The notes: generated by a model not told the origin, from the sequence alone. A stretch of 64,000 nt of DNA from CAYTAU01 sp964442075 (GCA_964442075.1 CAYTWH010000008.1:1-64000); one strand, 5' to 3'; shown: positions 53,463 through 62,054, numbered from the stretch's first letter. Made by a program: numbers and translations.

Positions 53463-53990
53463 TTAATGTTCTAACATAAAAAACAATAGTGCTGTAACAG
53501 CAATTATTCCCAATACAATAAAAAAGAAATGTCTTGTTATTCTATGAGAATGTTTTTTACTTTCAAGATCCTTTTGACTAATTATCCAATTTATATTATT
53601 CTGAATTCTGGTAAAAGAATTCTCATTTTTTTTCACAAATGTAATTGCTCCATAATGCATTGCAGTTGTAACTATATTAACATCATCCATTCCCGATAAC
53701 ATAATTACCTCAATAGAAGGGTTTATTTCTTTAATTATTTTTAAAATTTCAATGCCGTTTTTTGAATCACTATTTTCATTACTATTTAAGTAATAATCAA
53801 GAATAACAATTTGATAAATATTTTTTTGGGTTTTCTTTTTTATAAGCTTATCAAGGAACTCTTCGCCTGTTTTATATGAATAAAATTCATAATTTGATGA
53901 TGTGCTAAATTTTCCCTGAATAATTTTTAAATGAAATTCATCATCATCAATGAAATATAAAACAACTTTCTTTTCCTTTTTTTCAAACAT
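53463..53990 (-). CDS. Receiver-domain protein with C-terminal membrane anchor
   Basis: A 175-aa protein. Residues about 8-130 form a response-regulator receiver: acidic pocket in LYFIDDDEFH (15-17), phospho-acceptor Asp65 in IVILDYYL, Ser99 in MLSGMDD, Lys120/121 in ITFVKKNE. There is no DNA-binding or enzymatic output domain. Instead a basic linker (KKHSHRITRH) leads into one transmembrane helix (about 154-172, FFFIVLGIIAVTALLFF), leaving a 3-residue tail. The protein is therefore predicted to be tail-anchored in the inner membrane with the receiver in the cytoplasm. It stands convergent to the SpoIIE phosphatase gene (15 nt between stops), and a functional link is possible. No histidine kinase lies next to it. 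Confidence 0.83.
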   Translation of the reverse strand: MFEKKEKKVVLYFIDDDEFHLKIIQGKFSTSSNYEFYSYKTGEEFLDKLIKKKTQKNIYQIVILDYYLNSNENSDSKNGIEILKIIKEINPSIEVIMLSGMDDVNIVTTAMHYGAITFVKKNENSFTRIQNNINWIISQKDLESKKHSHRITRHFFFIVLGIIAVTALLFFMLEH

Positions 53991-54010
53991 CCTTAAAGAA
54001 AATTAAATAA

Positions 54011-54045
54011 CAAATCTAATCTTTTTAACACAATCAAATTACAAA
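54011..54045 (-). promoter_or_regulatory. Candidate promoter of the receiver gene
   Basis: On the minus strand TAGATTTG (54018-54011) fits the -7 consensus, and TTTG at 54045-54042 lies 23 nt upstream, inside the last codons of prs. This suggests that the receiver gene is transcribed independently of prs. Confidence 0.4.
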
Positions 54046-54972
54046 CTTATCACTTATTGATTTATAGTTATATACATTACTTATTACTTCCGAAAATATT
54101 TTCGCAATAGATAAAACTTTTATTTTATCGCACTTTTTCTTAAGCGGAATAGTATCAGCAACCACTAATTCTAATAAAGATGATTCTTCAATTCTTTCAT
54201 AAGCAGGTCCCGATAATACCGGATGAGTTATTATTGCTCTTACACTTTTGGCTCCTTTATCCATCATCATATCAGCAGCTTTAGTAATTGTTCCTGCTGT
54301 ATCTACCATATCATCTAATATAATAATGTTCCTGTCCTCAACATCACCAATAGCAGTCATTTCTCCAACAACATTAGCTTTTTCACGAGATTTATGACAA
54401 AATATCATTGGGGTATTAAAATATTTTGAGTATGCATTTACTCTTTTTGCTCCTCCCATATCGGGTGATGCCATAGATAAATTTTCTAAATTTAAACTTT
54501 TAATATATGGAACAAATATTGATGATGCATACAAATGGTCAACCGGCACATCAAAAAATCCTTGTATCTGATCGGCATGTAGATCCATTGTCATAACCCT
54601 GTCAACTCCTGCAGCACAAAGCAAATTTGCAACTAGTTTTGCGCCAATAGAAACTCTTGGCTTATCTTTCCTGTCTTGCCTGGCAAAACCAAAATAAGGA
54701 ATCACTGCTACAATTTTATACGCAGATGCTCTTCTTGCTGCATCAATTAATAACAGCAATTCAAAAAGATTTTCAGTTGGAGGAAAAGTAGATTGAATAA
54801 TAAAAATTGTTGCTCCTCTAACAGACTCATCATAAGAAGGCTGGAATTCGCCATCCATAAATTTCAAAAATGAAGTTTTGCCTAATTTAATACCATAGTT
54901 TTCTGTTATCTTCTCTCCAATATTTTTTGAAGCAGAACAAGCAAAAACCTTAATAGGGGAATTTACTGACAT
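54034..54972 (-). CDS. prs: Ribose-phosphate pyrophosphokinase
   Basis: A 312-aa cytoplasmic enzyme making PRPP from ribose 5-phosphate and ATP for nucleotide, His and Trp synthesis. Motifs are the N-terminal ACSASKNIGEKI, FQPSYDESVRGATIFIIQS, the flexible loop PYFGFARQDRKDKPRVSIGAKLVA, the metal/ATP site VMTMDLHADQIQGFF, and the PRPP-binding loop NIIILDDMVDTAGTITKAAD. Length is typical (about 310-315 aa). It lies 82 nt upstream of the next same-strand start region and downstream of engB on the same strand. Confidence 0.96.
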   Translation of the reverse strand: MSVNSPIKVFACSASKNIGEKITENYGIKLGKTSFLKFMDGEFQPSYDESVRGATIFIIQSTFPPTENLFELLLLIDAARRASAYKIVAVIPYFGFARQDRKDKPRVSIGAKLVANLLCAAGVDRVMTMDLHADQIQGFFDVPVDHLYASSIFVPYIKSLNLENLSMASPDMGGAKRVNAYSKYFNTPMIFCHKSREKANVVGEMTAIGDVEDRNIIILDDMVDTAGTITKAADMMMDKGAKSVRAIITHPVLSGPAYERIEESSLLELVVADTIPLKKKCDKIKVLSIAKIFSEVISNVYNYKSISDKFVI

Positions 54973-55054
54973 TGTTTAATATTTTTTATTTATAAAGGTA
55001 TAAATTAACAAATAATAATATTAATTAAAAAAAAATGATTTGAATTTTTATGCA

Positions 55055-55657
55055 CTATATTTTAACAGTTTTATTTGTTTCTTCAATAAAATCAAGAATT
55101 TCATCTTTCCCTGTTTTTTTAACAGAAGATGTTACAATCATGCGTGGGTGTTCTTGCCAGATTTCCAGTAATTTATTTTTATAAATACTAATATTTTTTT
55201 CAAGTTCTGAAGAAGTTAATTTATCTGATTTTGTAAAAGCTATTATAAATGGAATTTCCATTTCTCCTAAGCGATTTATAAATTCCAGATCACTTTGAAT
55301 TGGATTATGCCTAATATCAATTAGAAGAAAAATATTTATTAAATTTTTTCTTCTATTAATATATGCATTAATAAACTTATGCCATTTTGCTCTTTCAACT
55401 TTTGATGCTTTTGCGTATCCGTACCCCGGTAAGTCAACAATATACCAATTTTTATTTATAAGAAAATGATTTATTAATCTTGTTTTGCCAGGTGTTGAAG
55501 ATGTTTTAGCAAGTTTTTTATGATTAGTGAGCATGTTTATTAAAGAAGATTTACCAACATTTGACCTGCCAATAAAAGCATACTCAGGCATAACAGGCTC
55601 AGGCAATTTTTTTAAGTCGGTATTACTAATAACAAATTCTGCCGTTTTGATTATCAT
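55055..55657 (-). CDS. engB: Ribosome biogenesis GTPase EngB (YsxC/YihA)
   Basis: A 200-aa GTPase required for assembly of the large ribosomal subunit. G motifs: G1 FIGRSNVGKSSLINML (about 28-43), G2/switch KTSSTPGKTRLINHF, G3 YIVDLPGYGYAKAS, G4 FTKSDKLTSSEL and G5 VTSSVKKTGKDE. Length is typical (about 200 aa). It follows a terminator that isolates it from the T9SS gene upstream. Confidence 0.96.
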   Translation of the reverse strand: MIIKTAEFVISNTDLKKLPEPVMPEYAFIGRSNVGKSSLINMLTNHKKLAKTSSTPGKTRLINHFLINKNWYIVDLPGYGYAKASKVERAKWHKFINAYINRRKNLINIFLLIDIRHNPIQSDLEFINRLGEMEIPFIIAFTKSDKLTSSELEKNISIYKNKLLEIWQEHPRMIVTSSVKKTGKDEILDFIEETNKTVKI

Positions 55658-55674
55658 TTTCTTGTTAAATTTTC

Positions 55675-55706
55675 AAAAAAAAAGCTCCGAAATTTCGGAG
55701 CTTTTT
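55675..55706. terminator. Strong bidirectional terminator
   Basis: AAAGCTCCGAAA (55681-55692) and TTTCGGAGCTTT (55693-55704) are perfect 12-bp inverted repeats, with an A run before and a T run after. The central bases would form the loop. On the minus strand it lies just after the stop of the gene starting at 57701, which it most likely terminates. Confidence 0.88.
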
Positions 55707-55724
55707 AATACAATAAATTATATT

Positions 55725-57701
55725 TTATTTAACTAAAGTAATTTTCTGTGTTGAGATACCTTGATCTGCAACAACTTTTACAATGTAATTACCATTAGAT
55801 AAATCAGAAATATCAATTTTGTTGATATTTTGTTCAACTGTTTTTACAATATCTCCCATAATATTATAAATATAAACAGTAGCATTATCTGCATTAGCAA
55901 TATTTAAAATACCTGTTGTTGGGTTTGGAAACATCTTTACATTTTCTAATTTTGAAATTGTAGCAACATCTACAGTAATACAAGGCTGAAATATAGCATG
56001 CAACATCATGCTTTTTTCATAATTTCCGAATCTTGCAAAATCAGCATCTGAGGGCTGTTTCCAAAAAGTTGCCATTGAACTTTGTGGAGATGCACCATCT
56101 TCACCAACATAAAAATCGCCACCATTATATGCAGTTATTTCAAGAACTGCTAAATAAAATCCTTCTGCTAAATATTCTGAAAATCCATCTGTTTGTAAAT
56201 CAAGAGTTACCCATTGTGAAGAATCTGTTGGCTGAATATCATAATAATCAGTAGTAAGTATCTCACTGAAAGTACCTGCTCCTCCATCATACATGGAAAT
56301 TGCACCTCTAATTGTTGGTGGTGTTCCTGTAAAGGTAGTTTGTGAATGAACATAAAATCGAAGTGACTTTATTTCACCTGGTGTTGTCGCACCCGTGCAT
56401 GCTCCTGCTGTATCATTATTTATATCAAAAGAAGAAGCAAACATATCTCCGTCAGTTCCCCAACCAGACCAATCGGATGGACTAACTCTACCTGTTAAAA
56501 TACCACCATCACGTGCATAAACGGTGTCTGTTACTTCAAAAGTACGAGATGCAGAATCATTTGCAGGAATATTGTCAACAGCATCCATAAAAATACTATA
56601 TGAAAATTCATAAGTACCAAATTCATCAGCATTAAATGCTGTTGGCAACCAAGCAGAGCCAGGTATATCTACACCAAGAGTAATTGTATCTCTTGCTAAG
56701 CTGGCTAAACTAACTACAGGATACTCTGCAGCACTGTTTTCTGAATAGTAAGGAGCTCCAAAATGTGTAACATCTACATTTAAACCTACATTTGCTGCAG
56801 CAGTATTACCATTATTATAAACTGCGGCTCTAAATGCCATTGGCATATACCTACTTTGTGTTAATGGTATTTGTCCGTACCAACCATTTTCTAATGAAAA
56901 AACATCAGCATAATCTTTTTCTAAAACAATGTCATCAGCATATCCTTCAACAAACTCAACATCATCAATCATCCAGTAATAATGACTAACTCCAAGCATA
57001 TGAAATCTAACATAAACAGTTGATTCACCACCTGCAATATTAGAAATATTAATTTCAACCTGAGTAACATCAAGATAACTGCCAGGAACATGATCATTTA
57101 TGAAACCAAAAGGTGAACCTACTTCAAAAGCAGTCCAGGTAGTACCATCATTACTAACTTCAACAAACAAATCGTCAGTTGCATCCCAAATACAACAACA
57201 TCTAAATCTTTGTTGGTAAGTTAAAATGACTGATGATTCTGCTGAAAGATCGATAGCATCAGTTTGGATATAAGAATCCTGATCTACAACGGTACCAACA
57301 ATTACACCTGTTCCTTGGTCGGTATTATAGTTATCTGCTTGAAATAACATAAAACCATTTGCACTTGTTGTTGATGCAATAGCATCAATTGGGTCATCCC
57401 AATTTGGATTTCCTGTATAAGCACCAATAGGACCAATATCAGACCAAATCCATACATAGCTATTTCCTGTATTGTCTGTTGTTGTCCAACCAGCAGGTAA
57501 AGCAGCATTAAAGTCGTAAGAGTAAATTACATCACCCGGAGCTTTTGTCTGTGATGTTGGCGAGTTCTGATAAAATTTAACATTTTCTTTGTTAAGATTT
57601 TTCACAACTTTCTCAGCAGGGAAAGTATTAGCCTGTTGAGCATAAGTAAAACTAGCTATTAAAAACATAGCCATAATAAAAGTAATCTTTTTCATAATCA
57701 T
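55725..57701 (-). CDS. T9SS type A protein with choice-of-anchor J (MAM-like) domain
   Basis: A 658-aa exported protein. The ATG at 57695 (MKKITFIMAM) may be the true start, two codons into the frame. The signal peptide ends FTYAQ. A jelly-roll domain (about 55-250) shows YSYDFNAALPAGWTTTDNTG, WIWSDIGPIG and YYWMIDDVEFVEGY, typical of the choice-of-anchor J fold. A beta-rich middle (about 255-560) follows, including GTYEFSYSIFMDAVDN and GFYLAVLEITAYNGGDFYVG. The type A sorting domain (MFPNPTTGILNIANAD to KITLVK) has an ordinary loop and no palindrome. Such proteins include secreted peptidase accessory and adhesive proteins; no catalytic domain is visible here. It has a -7 box 28 nt upstream and a strong terminator downstream, so it is probably monocistronic. 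Confidence 0.85.
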   Translation of the reverse strand: MIMKKITFIMAMFLIASFTYAQQANTFPAEKVVKNLNKENVKFYQNSPTSQTKAPGDVIYSYDFNAALPAGWTTTDNTGNSYVWIWSDIGPIGAYTGNPNWDDPIDAIASTTSANGFMLFQADNYNTDQGTGVIVGTVVDQDSYIQTDAIDLSAESSVILTYQQRFRCCCIWDATDDLFVEVSNDGTTWTAFEVGSPFGFINDHVPGSYLDVTQVEINISNIAGGESTVYVRFHMLGVSHYYWMIDDVEFVEGYADDIVLEKDYADVFSLENGWYGQIPLTQSRYMPMAFRAAVYNNGNTAAANVGLNVDVTHFGAPYYSENSAAEYPVVSLASLARDTITLGVDIPGSAWLPTAFNADEFGTYEFSYSIFMDAVDNIPANDSASRTFEVTDTVYARDGGILTGRVSPSDWSGWGTDGDMFASSFDINNDTAGACTGATTPGEIKSLRFYVHSQTTFTGTPPTIRGAISMYDGGAGTFSEILTTDYYDIQPTDSSQWVTLDLQTDGFSEYLAEGFYLAVLEITAYNGGDFYVGEDGASPQSSMATFWKQPSDADFARFGNYEKSMMLHAIFQPCITVDVATISKLENVKMFPNPTTGILNIANADNATVYIYNIMGDIVKTVEQNINKIDISDLSNGNYIVKVVADQGISTQKITLVK

Positions 57702-57728
57702 CTAATTTTAGTTATTAATTTAAAAAAA

Positions 57729-57736
57729 CAAAAGTA
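57729..57736 (-). promoter_or_regulatory. -7 promoter box
   Basis: On the minus strand TACTTTTG (57736-57729) matches TAnnTTTG, 28 nt before the ATG at 57701. No matching -33 element was found. Confidence 0.45.
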
Positions 57737-57840
57737 TAATTTTTTTATTGAAAAAAAAACTATTGTAATTTAATGACGCAAGTTTTTATAATAAGGTTGC
57801 ATTTTCTTTTAAAAAAATTAGATAATATCAAGTATTTATT

Positions 57841-57848
57841 TACTTTTG
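57841..57848 (+). promoter_or_regulatory. -7 promoter box of the Crp/Fnr gene
   Basis: TACTTTTG matches TAnnTTTG. An in-frame TTG (57846-57848) at its end could be mistaken for a start codon; the promoter reading puts the true start at the ATG at 57885, 36 nt downstream. Confidence 0.5.
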
Positions 57849-57884
57849 CATGTTTTCAAACATAATGTTTATAAAATTATTTTC

Positions 57885-58583
57885 ATGATAAATAGTAGCA
57901 AGTCAAAGAATTGCATTTACGGATCTAAATCCGTTTTCAATGTCCTATCTGAAGAAGAAAAAGAAGAATTATCAAAAAAATTAATAATTACTTCTTATAA
58001 AAAAAATGAAGTAATATATAAAGAAGGTGATAAACCTTGTGGCTTAATGTGCCTTTCGGAAGGAAAAGTAAAAATATTTAAAGAAGGTGTTGGAGGTAGA
58101 GATCAAATAGTACGCATGGCAAAACCTGTTGGTTTTATTGGCTATAGAGCATTATTTGCTGAAGAAAATTATATAGCATCAGCAATAGCAATTGAAGATT
58201 CTATTGCATGTATTATAGAAAAAACCAGTCTTTTTAAAATATTAAAATCCAATCCTGAATTTTCTTTAGTAATAATTCGCTCTCTTGCAAGAGAATTAGG
58301 ATTTTCAAATAGTAGAACCATTACTCTAACTCAAAAACATATTCGTGGAAGATTAGCCGAATCATTATTATTTCTAAAAGATACTTATGGATTCGAAGAA
58401 AATGGTAAAACAATAAAAATTTATCTTTCACGAGAAGATATTGCAAATTTATCTAATATGACAACAGCAAATGCAATTAGAACTCTTTCAATTTTTGCAA
58501 ATGAAAAAGTTATAAGTATTGATGGTAGAAAAATATCAATAAATAATATTGTAGAACTTGAAAAAATAAGCGAATTAGGATAA
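57885..58583 (+). CDS. Crp/Fnr-family transcriptional regulator
   Basis: A 232-aa DNA-binding regulator from the ATG at 57885. The N-terminal cyclic-nucleotide-binding-like beta-roll (about 25-130) has KKNEVIYKEGDKPCGLMCL and GRDQIVRMAKPVGFIGYRALF. A dimerisation helix (FSLVIIRSLARELGFS) precedes a winged helix-turn-helix: LSREDIANLSNMTTANAIRTL, then FANEKVISIDGRKISI. The glycine/arginine pattern of true cAMP-binding Crp is not clearly present, and the cysteines near the start (KNCIYGS) do not form an obvious Fnr 4Fe-4S set, so the effector is unknown. It is divergent from the T9SS gene at 57701, and both have -7 boxes in the gap. Confidence 0.9.
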   Translation: MINSSKSKNCIYGSKSVFNVLSEEEKEELSKKLIITSYKKNEVIYKEGDKPCGLMCLSEGKVKIFKEGVGGRDQIVRMAKPVGFIGYRALFAEENYIASAIAIEDSIACIIEKTSLFKILKSNPEFSLVIIRSLARELGFSNSRTITLTQKHIRGRLAESLLFLKDTYGFEENGKTIKIYLSREDIANLSNMTTANAIRTLSIFANEKVISIDGRKISINNIVELEKISELG

Positions 58584-58654
58584 TTATTCAAAATCTCTTT
58601 GATAGTAAATTGTATAAAATATAATATCATAAAAACCCGATATTACAATTACAA

Positions 58655-59170
58655 ATGAAAGCTTTATTAACTTTTTTCATATCTCTATTCTTTTTTTTCA
58701 ACATTATTTCATTAAAAAGTCAGGAAGATAAAAGTAAATATTATTTAGGATTTAATCTTGTACAAACCATGTCAGGTGAAATGGTTCATTATGGAATTGC
58801 TCGTGTTTTTACAGATGGAGAAGTTGAAATTACATATATTACCAGAAGAAATTTCTTGCTTCAGATTACCGGCCAACAAATCTCTAAAGCTAATCCTAAC
58901 AAAGAAGATTTTTTTGAGACACACAAAATTAATTATCTTATAATAAATAATTTATGGATGATAAAATATTCTGAATATCCATATAGAAGTCAGGATTATG
59001 AATTTGGTTGGGCTAAAAAATCTTATAAACCTTCCGATACACAAATGAAATTTCTTAAAAAATATGGATTTAAGCATATCAACAGTTTTATATATGGTGA
59101 CAATGCATTTCGTTTATTAAAAGATATGATGAGTTTAGAATGGGTAAATAATTACAAAAGTTTAGAATAA
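58655..59170 (+). CDS. Exported protein of unknown function, 171 aa
   Basis: I do not recognise this protein. A signal peptide (1-22: basic start, LLTFFISLFFFFNI core, ending SLKSQ) indicates export. The mature part (about 23-171) is rich in Tyr, Phe and Lys: YYLGFNLVQTMSGEMVHYG, VEITYITRRNFLLQITGQ, KINYLIINNLWMIKYSEYPY, and an ending with KKYGFKHINSFIYGDNAF. It lacks cysteine, a lipobox and a sorting tail, so it is probably a soluble periplasmic protein. It lies 71 nt downstream of the Crp/Fnr gene on the same strand, so it may be under the same control. Confidence 0.7.
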   Translation: MKALLTFFISLFFFFNIISLKSQEDKSKYYLGFNLVQTMSGEMVHYGIARVFTDGEVEITYITRRNFLLQITGQQISKANPNKEDFFETHKINYLIINNLWMIKYSEYPYRSQDYEFGWAKKSYKPSDTQMKFLKKYGFKHINSFIYGDNAFRLLKDMMSLEWVNNYKSLE

Positions 59171-59234
59171 AAAATTGCTTAAGCAGTTTCTAATAATATT
59201 ATATGAATGTTCGTTTATGTACCTAAAATTTGGT

Positions 59235-59321
59235 TTGATTTTCTTCATTTATCCCATCCCTAAGGTGTGTGAAGAAAATCAATTTGCTCCCTTTAGGGTT
59301 TGGGGTAAACAAATTGATTTT
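59235..59321. repeat. Three-armed inverted repeat with mutually exclusive pairings
   Basis: TTGATTTTCTTCA (59235-59247) is the exact complement of TGAAGAAAATCAA (59270-59282). The second segment overlaps AAAATCAATTTG (59275-59286), which pairs perfectly with CAAATTGATTTT (59310-59321). The centre arm can therefore pair left or right but not both. The inner loop includes GCTCCCTTTAGGG. It lies in a 214-bp gap before the BamA/TamA-like gene. It may be a dispersed palindromic element or a regulatory leader structure. Confidence 0.75.
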
Positions 59322-59384
59322 TAGAATCTTATTAAAATATTTAGATATTAATACGGATACTCATTTAATAATACATATAATATA

Positions 59385-61157
59385 ATGATTCTTAATCTTA
59401 TATTTAAAACATTGCTTTTGAGTAAAAAAAATATTAAAATATTAATTTTATTACTTCTGATATCACATAATATCACCGCTCAAAAAAATAAAATACATTT
59501 ACAAATTATTACAAACGATCAAGACATTGATCTTAATAGAAAATATTTAAACAAAACATTTAACGATACACTTGTAATTTATAAAGAAATTAATTCTATC
59601 AAAAACGAGTTAATTAACGATGCTTATATTTTGGCATCGCTTGATAGTATTATTAATGATTCTACAATAATAAAAGCGTATTTTCATATTGGAGAACAAT
59701 ATAAATGGGGTAATTTTTCTCTGCTAAATTTCGAGAATTTTATTTTGCGAAAATTAAATATCAATTATAAAAAAATAAATAAAAAAACCATTAACATCAA
59801 CAAACTGAACAACACTATTGAAAAATTGCTTCAGTATTATGAAAACAATGGATACCCTTTTGCTGAGATTTATTTGGAAAATATAAAGATAAAAAACGAC
59901 AGTGTGTTTGCTGATTTACAAATTTCAAAAAATAATTTAATAAAAATTGACAGCATAATTATAAAAGGAAATGCAAAGATATCTGACAATTATATTCAAA
60001 AACATATTGGAATTAATCAAGGAGATTTTTACAACGAAAAAAAAATAATTGCTGTAGAAAATAAATTAAAAGAACTCATATTCATAAAGCAAATAAGAAG
60101 TTCTGAAGTTGGTTTTGGCAAAAAAAATTCTAAAATATATTTATATATAGACGATAAAAAAGCAAATCAATTCAATGGAATACTTGGTATAGTTCCAAAT
60201 GACAAAACAACAGGTAAATTATTGTTAACAGGAGAATTAAGATTGTTTTTAATTAACTCCTTTAAAAAAGGTGAAATTATTTCCTTCAATTGGAAAAAAC
60301 TTGAATCATTATCACAAAATTTAGATGCAAAATTTATGTATCCTTTCCTATTTGATAAACCAGTTGGCATTGATGCAACATTTGCTTTAATAAAAAAAGA
60401 TACCAGCTATTTAAATGTAAACAGTAATTTAGGCTTACTCTTTCTAATAGATGGAACAAATTATATAAAAGGATATATTGAAAACAAAAACTCATCATTA
60501 ATTTCCACTGCCGGGTTAGAATATACCACCACCCTACCCCAATATGCTGACATAAATACTACATTGTATGGGATTGGTATCTATACTGAATATCTTGATT
60601 ACAAATTCAATCCTCGCAAAGGGTTTTCACTTATTATGAATATTGGCGCAGGAAATAAAGAAATTAAGAAAAATAATAATATCAATCCTGAAATTTATGA
60701 AGATATTGACCTAAACACACAACAATTAGAAGGACAAATTGATGTATCTGTTTTTGCACCTATTTCTCAAAACACAGTAATTAAATTTAGAAATCATTCA
60801 GGATACATGTATAGTAATACATTATTTGAAAATGAATTATTTAAAATAGGGGGTTTAAAAATACTTCGTGGATTTGATGAAGAATCTGTTTTTGCATCAG
60901 CTTTTTCAATAAGCACAATTGAATATCGTCTTATAATAGAACAAAACAGCACCATATATGCTTTTATTGATGGAGGATTTTATGAAAAAGATATAAACAA
61001 ATATGTTTCAGATACACCATTTGGATTTGGATTTGGGTTAGATTTTGAAACAAAAGCAGGAATTTTCACTATAAACTATGCACTTGGAAAACAATTTGAT
61101 AATCCAATAGAATTTCGTTCTGCAAAAATTCATTTTGGATTTGTAAATAGATTTTAA
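59385..61157 (+). CDS. Omp85-family outer-membrane protein (TamA/BamA-like)
   Basis: A 590-aa outer-membrane protein. A signal peptide (about 15-32, ending NITAQ) is followed by POTRA-like domains (about 35-260): LLQYYENNGYPFAEIYLENI, IIIKGNAKISDNYIQKHIGI and FYNEKKIIAVENKLKELIFI. A 16-strand barrel (about 270-590) contains the conserved Omp85 loop-like RGFDEESVFASAF (RGF motif of strand/loop 6). It ends IHFGFVNRF with a terminal Phe. It is shorter than BamA (about 800 aa), closer to TamA-like proteins. It likely assembles or exports outer-membrane proteins, but the cargo is unknown. It precedes rplU with a separate promoter. Confidence 0.83.
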   Translation: MILNLIFKTLLLSKKNIKILILLLLISHNITAQKNKIHLQIITNDQDIDLNRKYLNKTFNDTLVIYKEINSIKNELINDAYILASLDSIINDSTIIKAYFHIGEQYKWGNFSLLNFENFILRKLNINYKKINKKTININKLNNTIEKLLQYYENNGYPFAEIYLENIKIKNDSVFADLQISKNNLIKIDSIIIKGNAKISDNYIQKHIGINQGDFYNEKKIIAVENKLKELIFIKQIRSSEVGFGKKNSKIYLYIDDKKANQFNGILGIVPNDKTTGKLLLTGELRLFLINSFKKGEIISFNWKKLESLSQNLDAKFMYPFLFDKPVGIDATFALIKKDTSYLNVNSNLGLLFLIDGTNYIKGYIENKNSSLISTAGLEYTTTLPQYADINTTLYGIGIYTEYLDYKFNPRKGFSLIMNIGAGNKEIKKNNNINPEIYEDIDLNTQQLEGQIDVSVFAPISQNTVIKFRNHSGYMYSNTLFENELFKIGGLKILRGFDEESVFASAFSISTIEYRLIIEQNSTIYAFIDGGFYEKDINKYVSDTPFGFGFGLDFETKAGIFTINYALGKQFDNPIEFRSAKIHFGFVNRF

Positions 61158-61176
61158 TAAATAAAAAAATATAATA

Positions 61177-61207
61177 TTGTTTAAGAAATAAAGTTTTTAT
61201 ACTTTTG
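61177..61207 (+). promoter_or_regulatory. Promoter of rplU-rpmA
   Basis: TTG (61177-61179), a 20-nt spacer and TACTTTTG (61200-61207) match the Bacteroidota promoter closely. The start would fall near 61214, about 25 nt before rplU. Confidence 0.75.
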
Positions 61208-61238
61208 CAGTCCTAAATTTTGTAAAATTTTATATAAA

Positions 61239-61742
61239 ATGTACGCAATAGTAGAAATAGCAGGACAACAGTTTAAAGTTGAGAAATCACAAAAAATATT
61301 TGTTCATCGTTTAAACAATGATGAAGGTTCAAAACTTAATTTTGACAAAGTTTTGCTAATTGATAATGATAAAGATGTAATTGTTGGCGATCCAATTATA
61401 AAAAACGCTAGTATAAAAGCAAAAGTGATAACTCACCTTAAAGGAGATAAAGTAAAAGTTTTTAAAAAGAAAAGACGAAAAGGGTATAAAGTATTAAATG
61501 GTCACAGACAATTTTTTACTGAAATATTAATTGAAGATATTCTTGAAAAAGGCAGTACAAAAAAAGAAACTCCTGCAAAGGAAGAAAAACCCGAAAAAGT
61601 TGTAAGCAAAGCTAAAGTAAAAGAAACTCCAAAAGCAAAAGCAGAAGTAAAAGCAAAGGCAAAACCAGCAGTAAAAAAAGTTGCAAAAAGCTCTGACGCA
61701 AAACCTAAAGCAAAAAAAGCAAAACCTGAAGCAAAAAAATAA
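61239..61742 (+). CDS. rplU: Ribosomal protein bL21 with Lys/Ala-rich C-terminal extension
   Basis: A 167-aa large-subunit protein. Residues 1-102 are a normal bL21: MYAIVEIAGQQFKVEKSQKI, then DKVLLIDNDKDVIVGDPII and KVFKKKRRKGYKVLNGHRQ. The remaining 65 residues form a low-complexity tail of repeated Lys, Ala, Pro and Glu (for example KAKVKETPKAKAEVKAKAKP), like histone H1 tails. E. coli bL21 is 103 aa. The tail probably lies on the ribosome surface and may bind RNA; this is inference. It is followed by rpmA after 23 nt, the conserved rplU-rpmA pair. Confidence 0.96.
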   Translation: MYAIVEIAGQQFKVEKSQKIFVHRLNNDEGSKLNFDKVLLIDNDKDVIVGDPIIKNASIKAKVITHLKGDKVKVFKKKRRKGYKVLNGHRQFFTEILIEDILEKGSTKKETPAKEEKPEKVVSKAKVKETPKAKAEVKAKAKPAVKKVAKSSDAKPKAKKAKPEAKK

Positions 61743-61765
61743 TATAATTTTAAAAACATAGAGAA

Positions 61766-62029
61766 ATGGCACATAAGAAAGGAGCCGGTAGTTCAAGAAA
61801 CGGTAGAGAATCGGAAAGTAAAAGACTTGGCGTTAAAATATTCGGCGGGCAATATGCAAAAGCAGGTAATATACTTGTTAGACAAAGAGGAACAAAACAT
61901 CACCCAGGAGATAATGTTGGTTTAGGTAAAGATCATACCTTATTTGCACTTTGCAATGGGACAGTTGTTTTTAGAAAAAGACAAAATAATCGTTCATATG
62001 TTTCTATTGACCCTGTTAAGGCTGAATAA
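61766..62029 (+). CDS. rpmA: Ribosomal protein bL27
   Basis: An 87-aa large-subunit protein whose flexible N-terminus reaches the peptidyl transferase centre. It begins MAHKKGAGSSRNGRESESKR, the canonical start, so there is no cleavable Firmicute-type extension. The body contains KIFGGQYAKAGNILVRQRG and HPGDNVGLGKDHTLFAL. The length is standard. It follows rplU and is closed by a terminator at 62055-62108. Confidence 0.97.
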   Translation: MAHKKGAGSSRNGRESESKRLGVKIFGGQYAKAGNILVRQRGTKHHPGDNVGLGKDHTLFALCNGTVVFRKRQNNRSYVSIDPVKAE

Positions 62030-62054
62030 TAATAATAGTTTAAAAATATATTAT

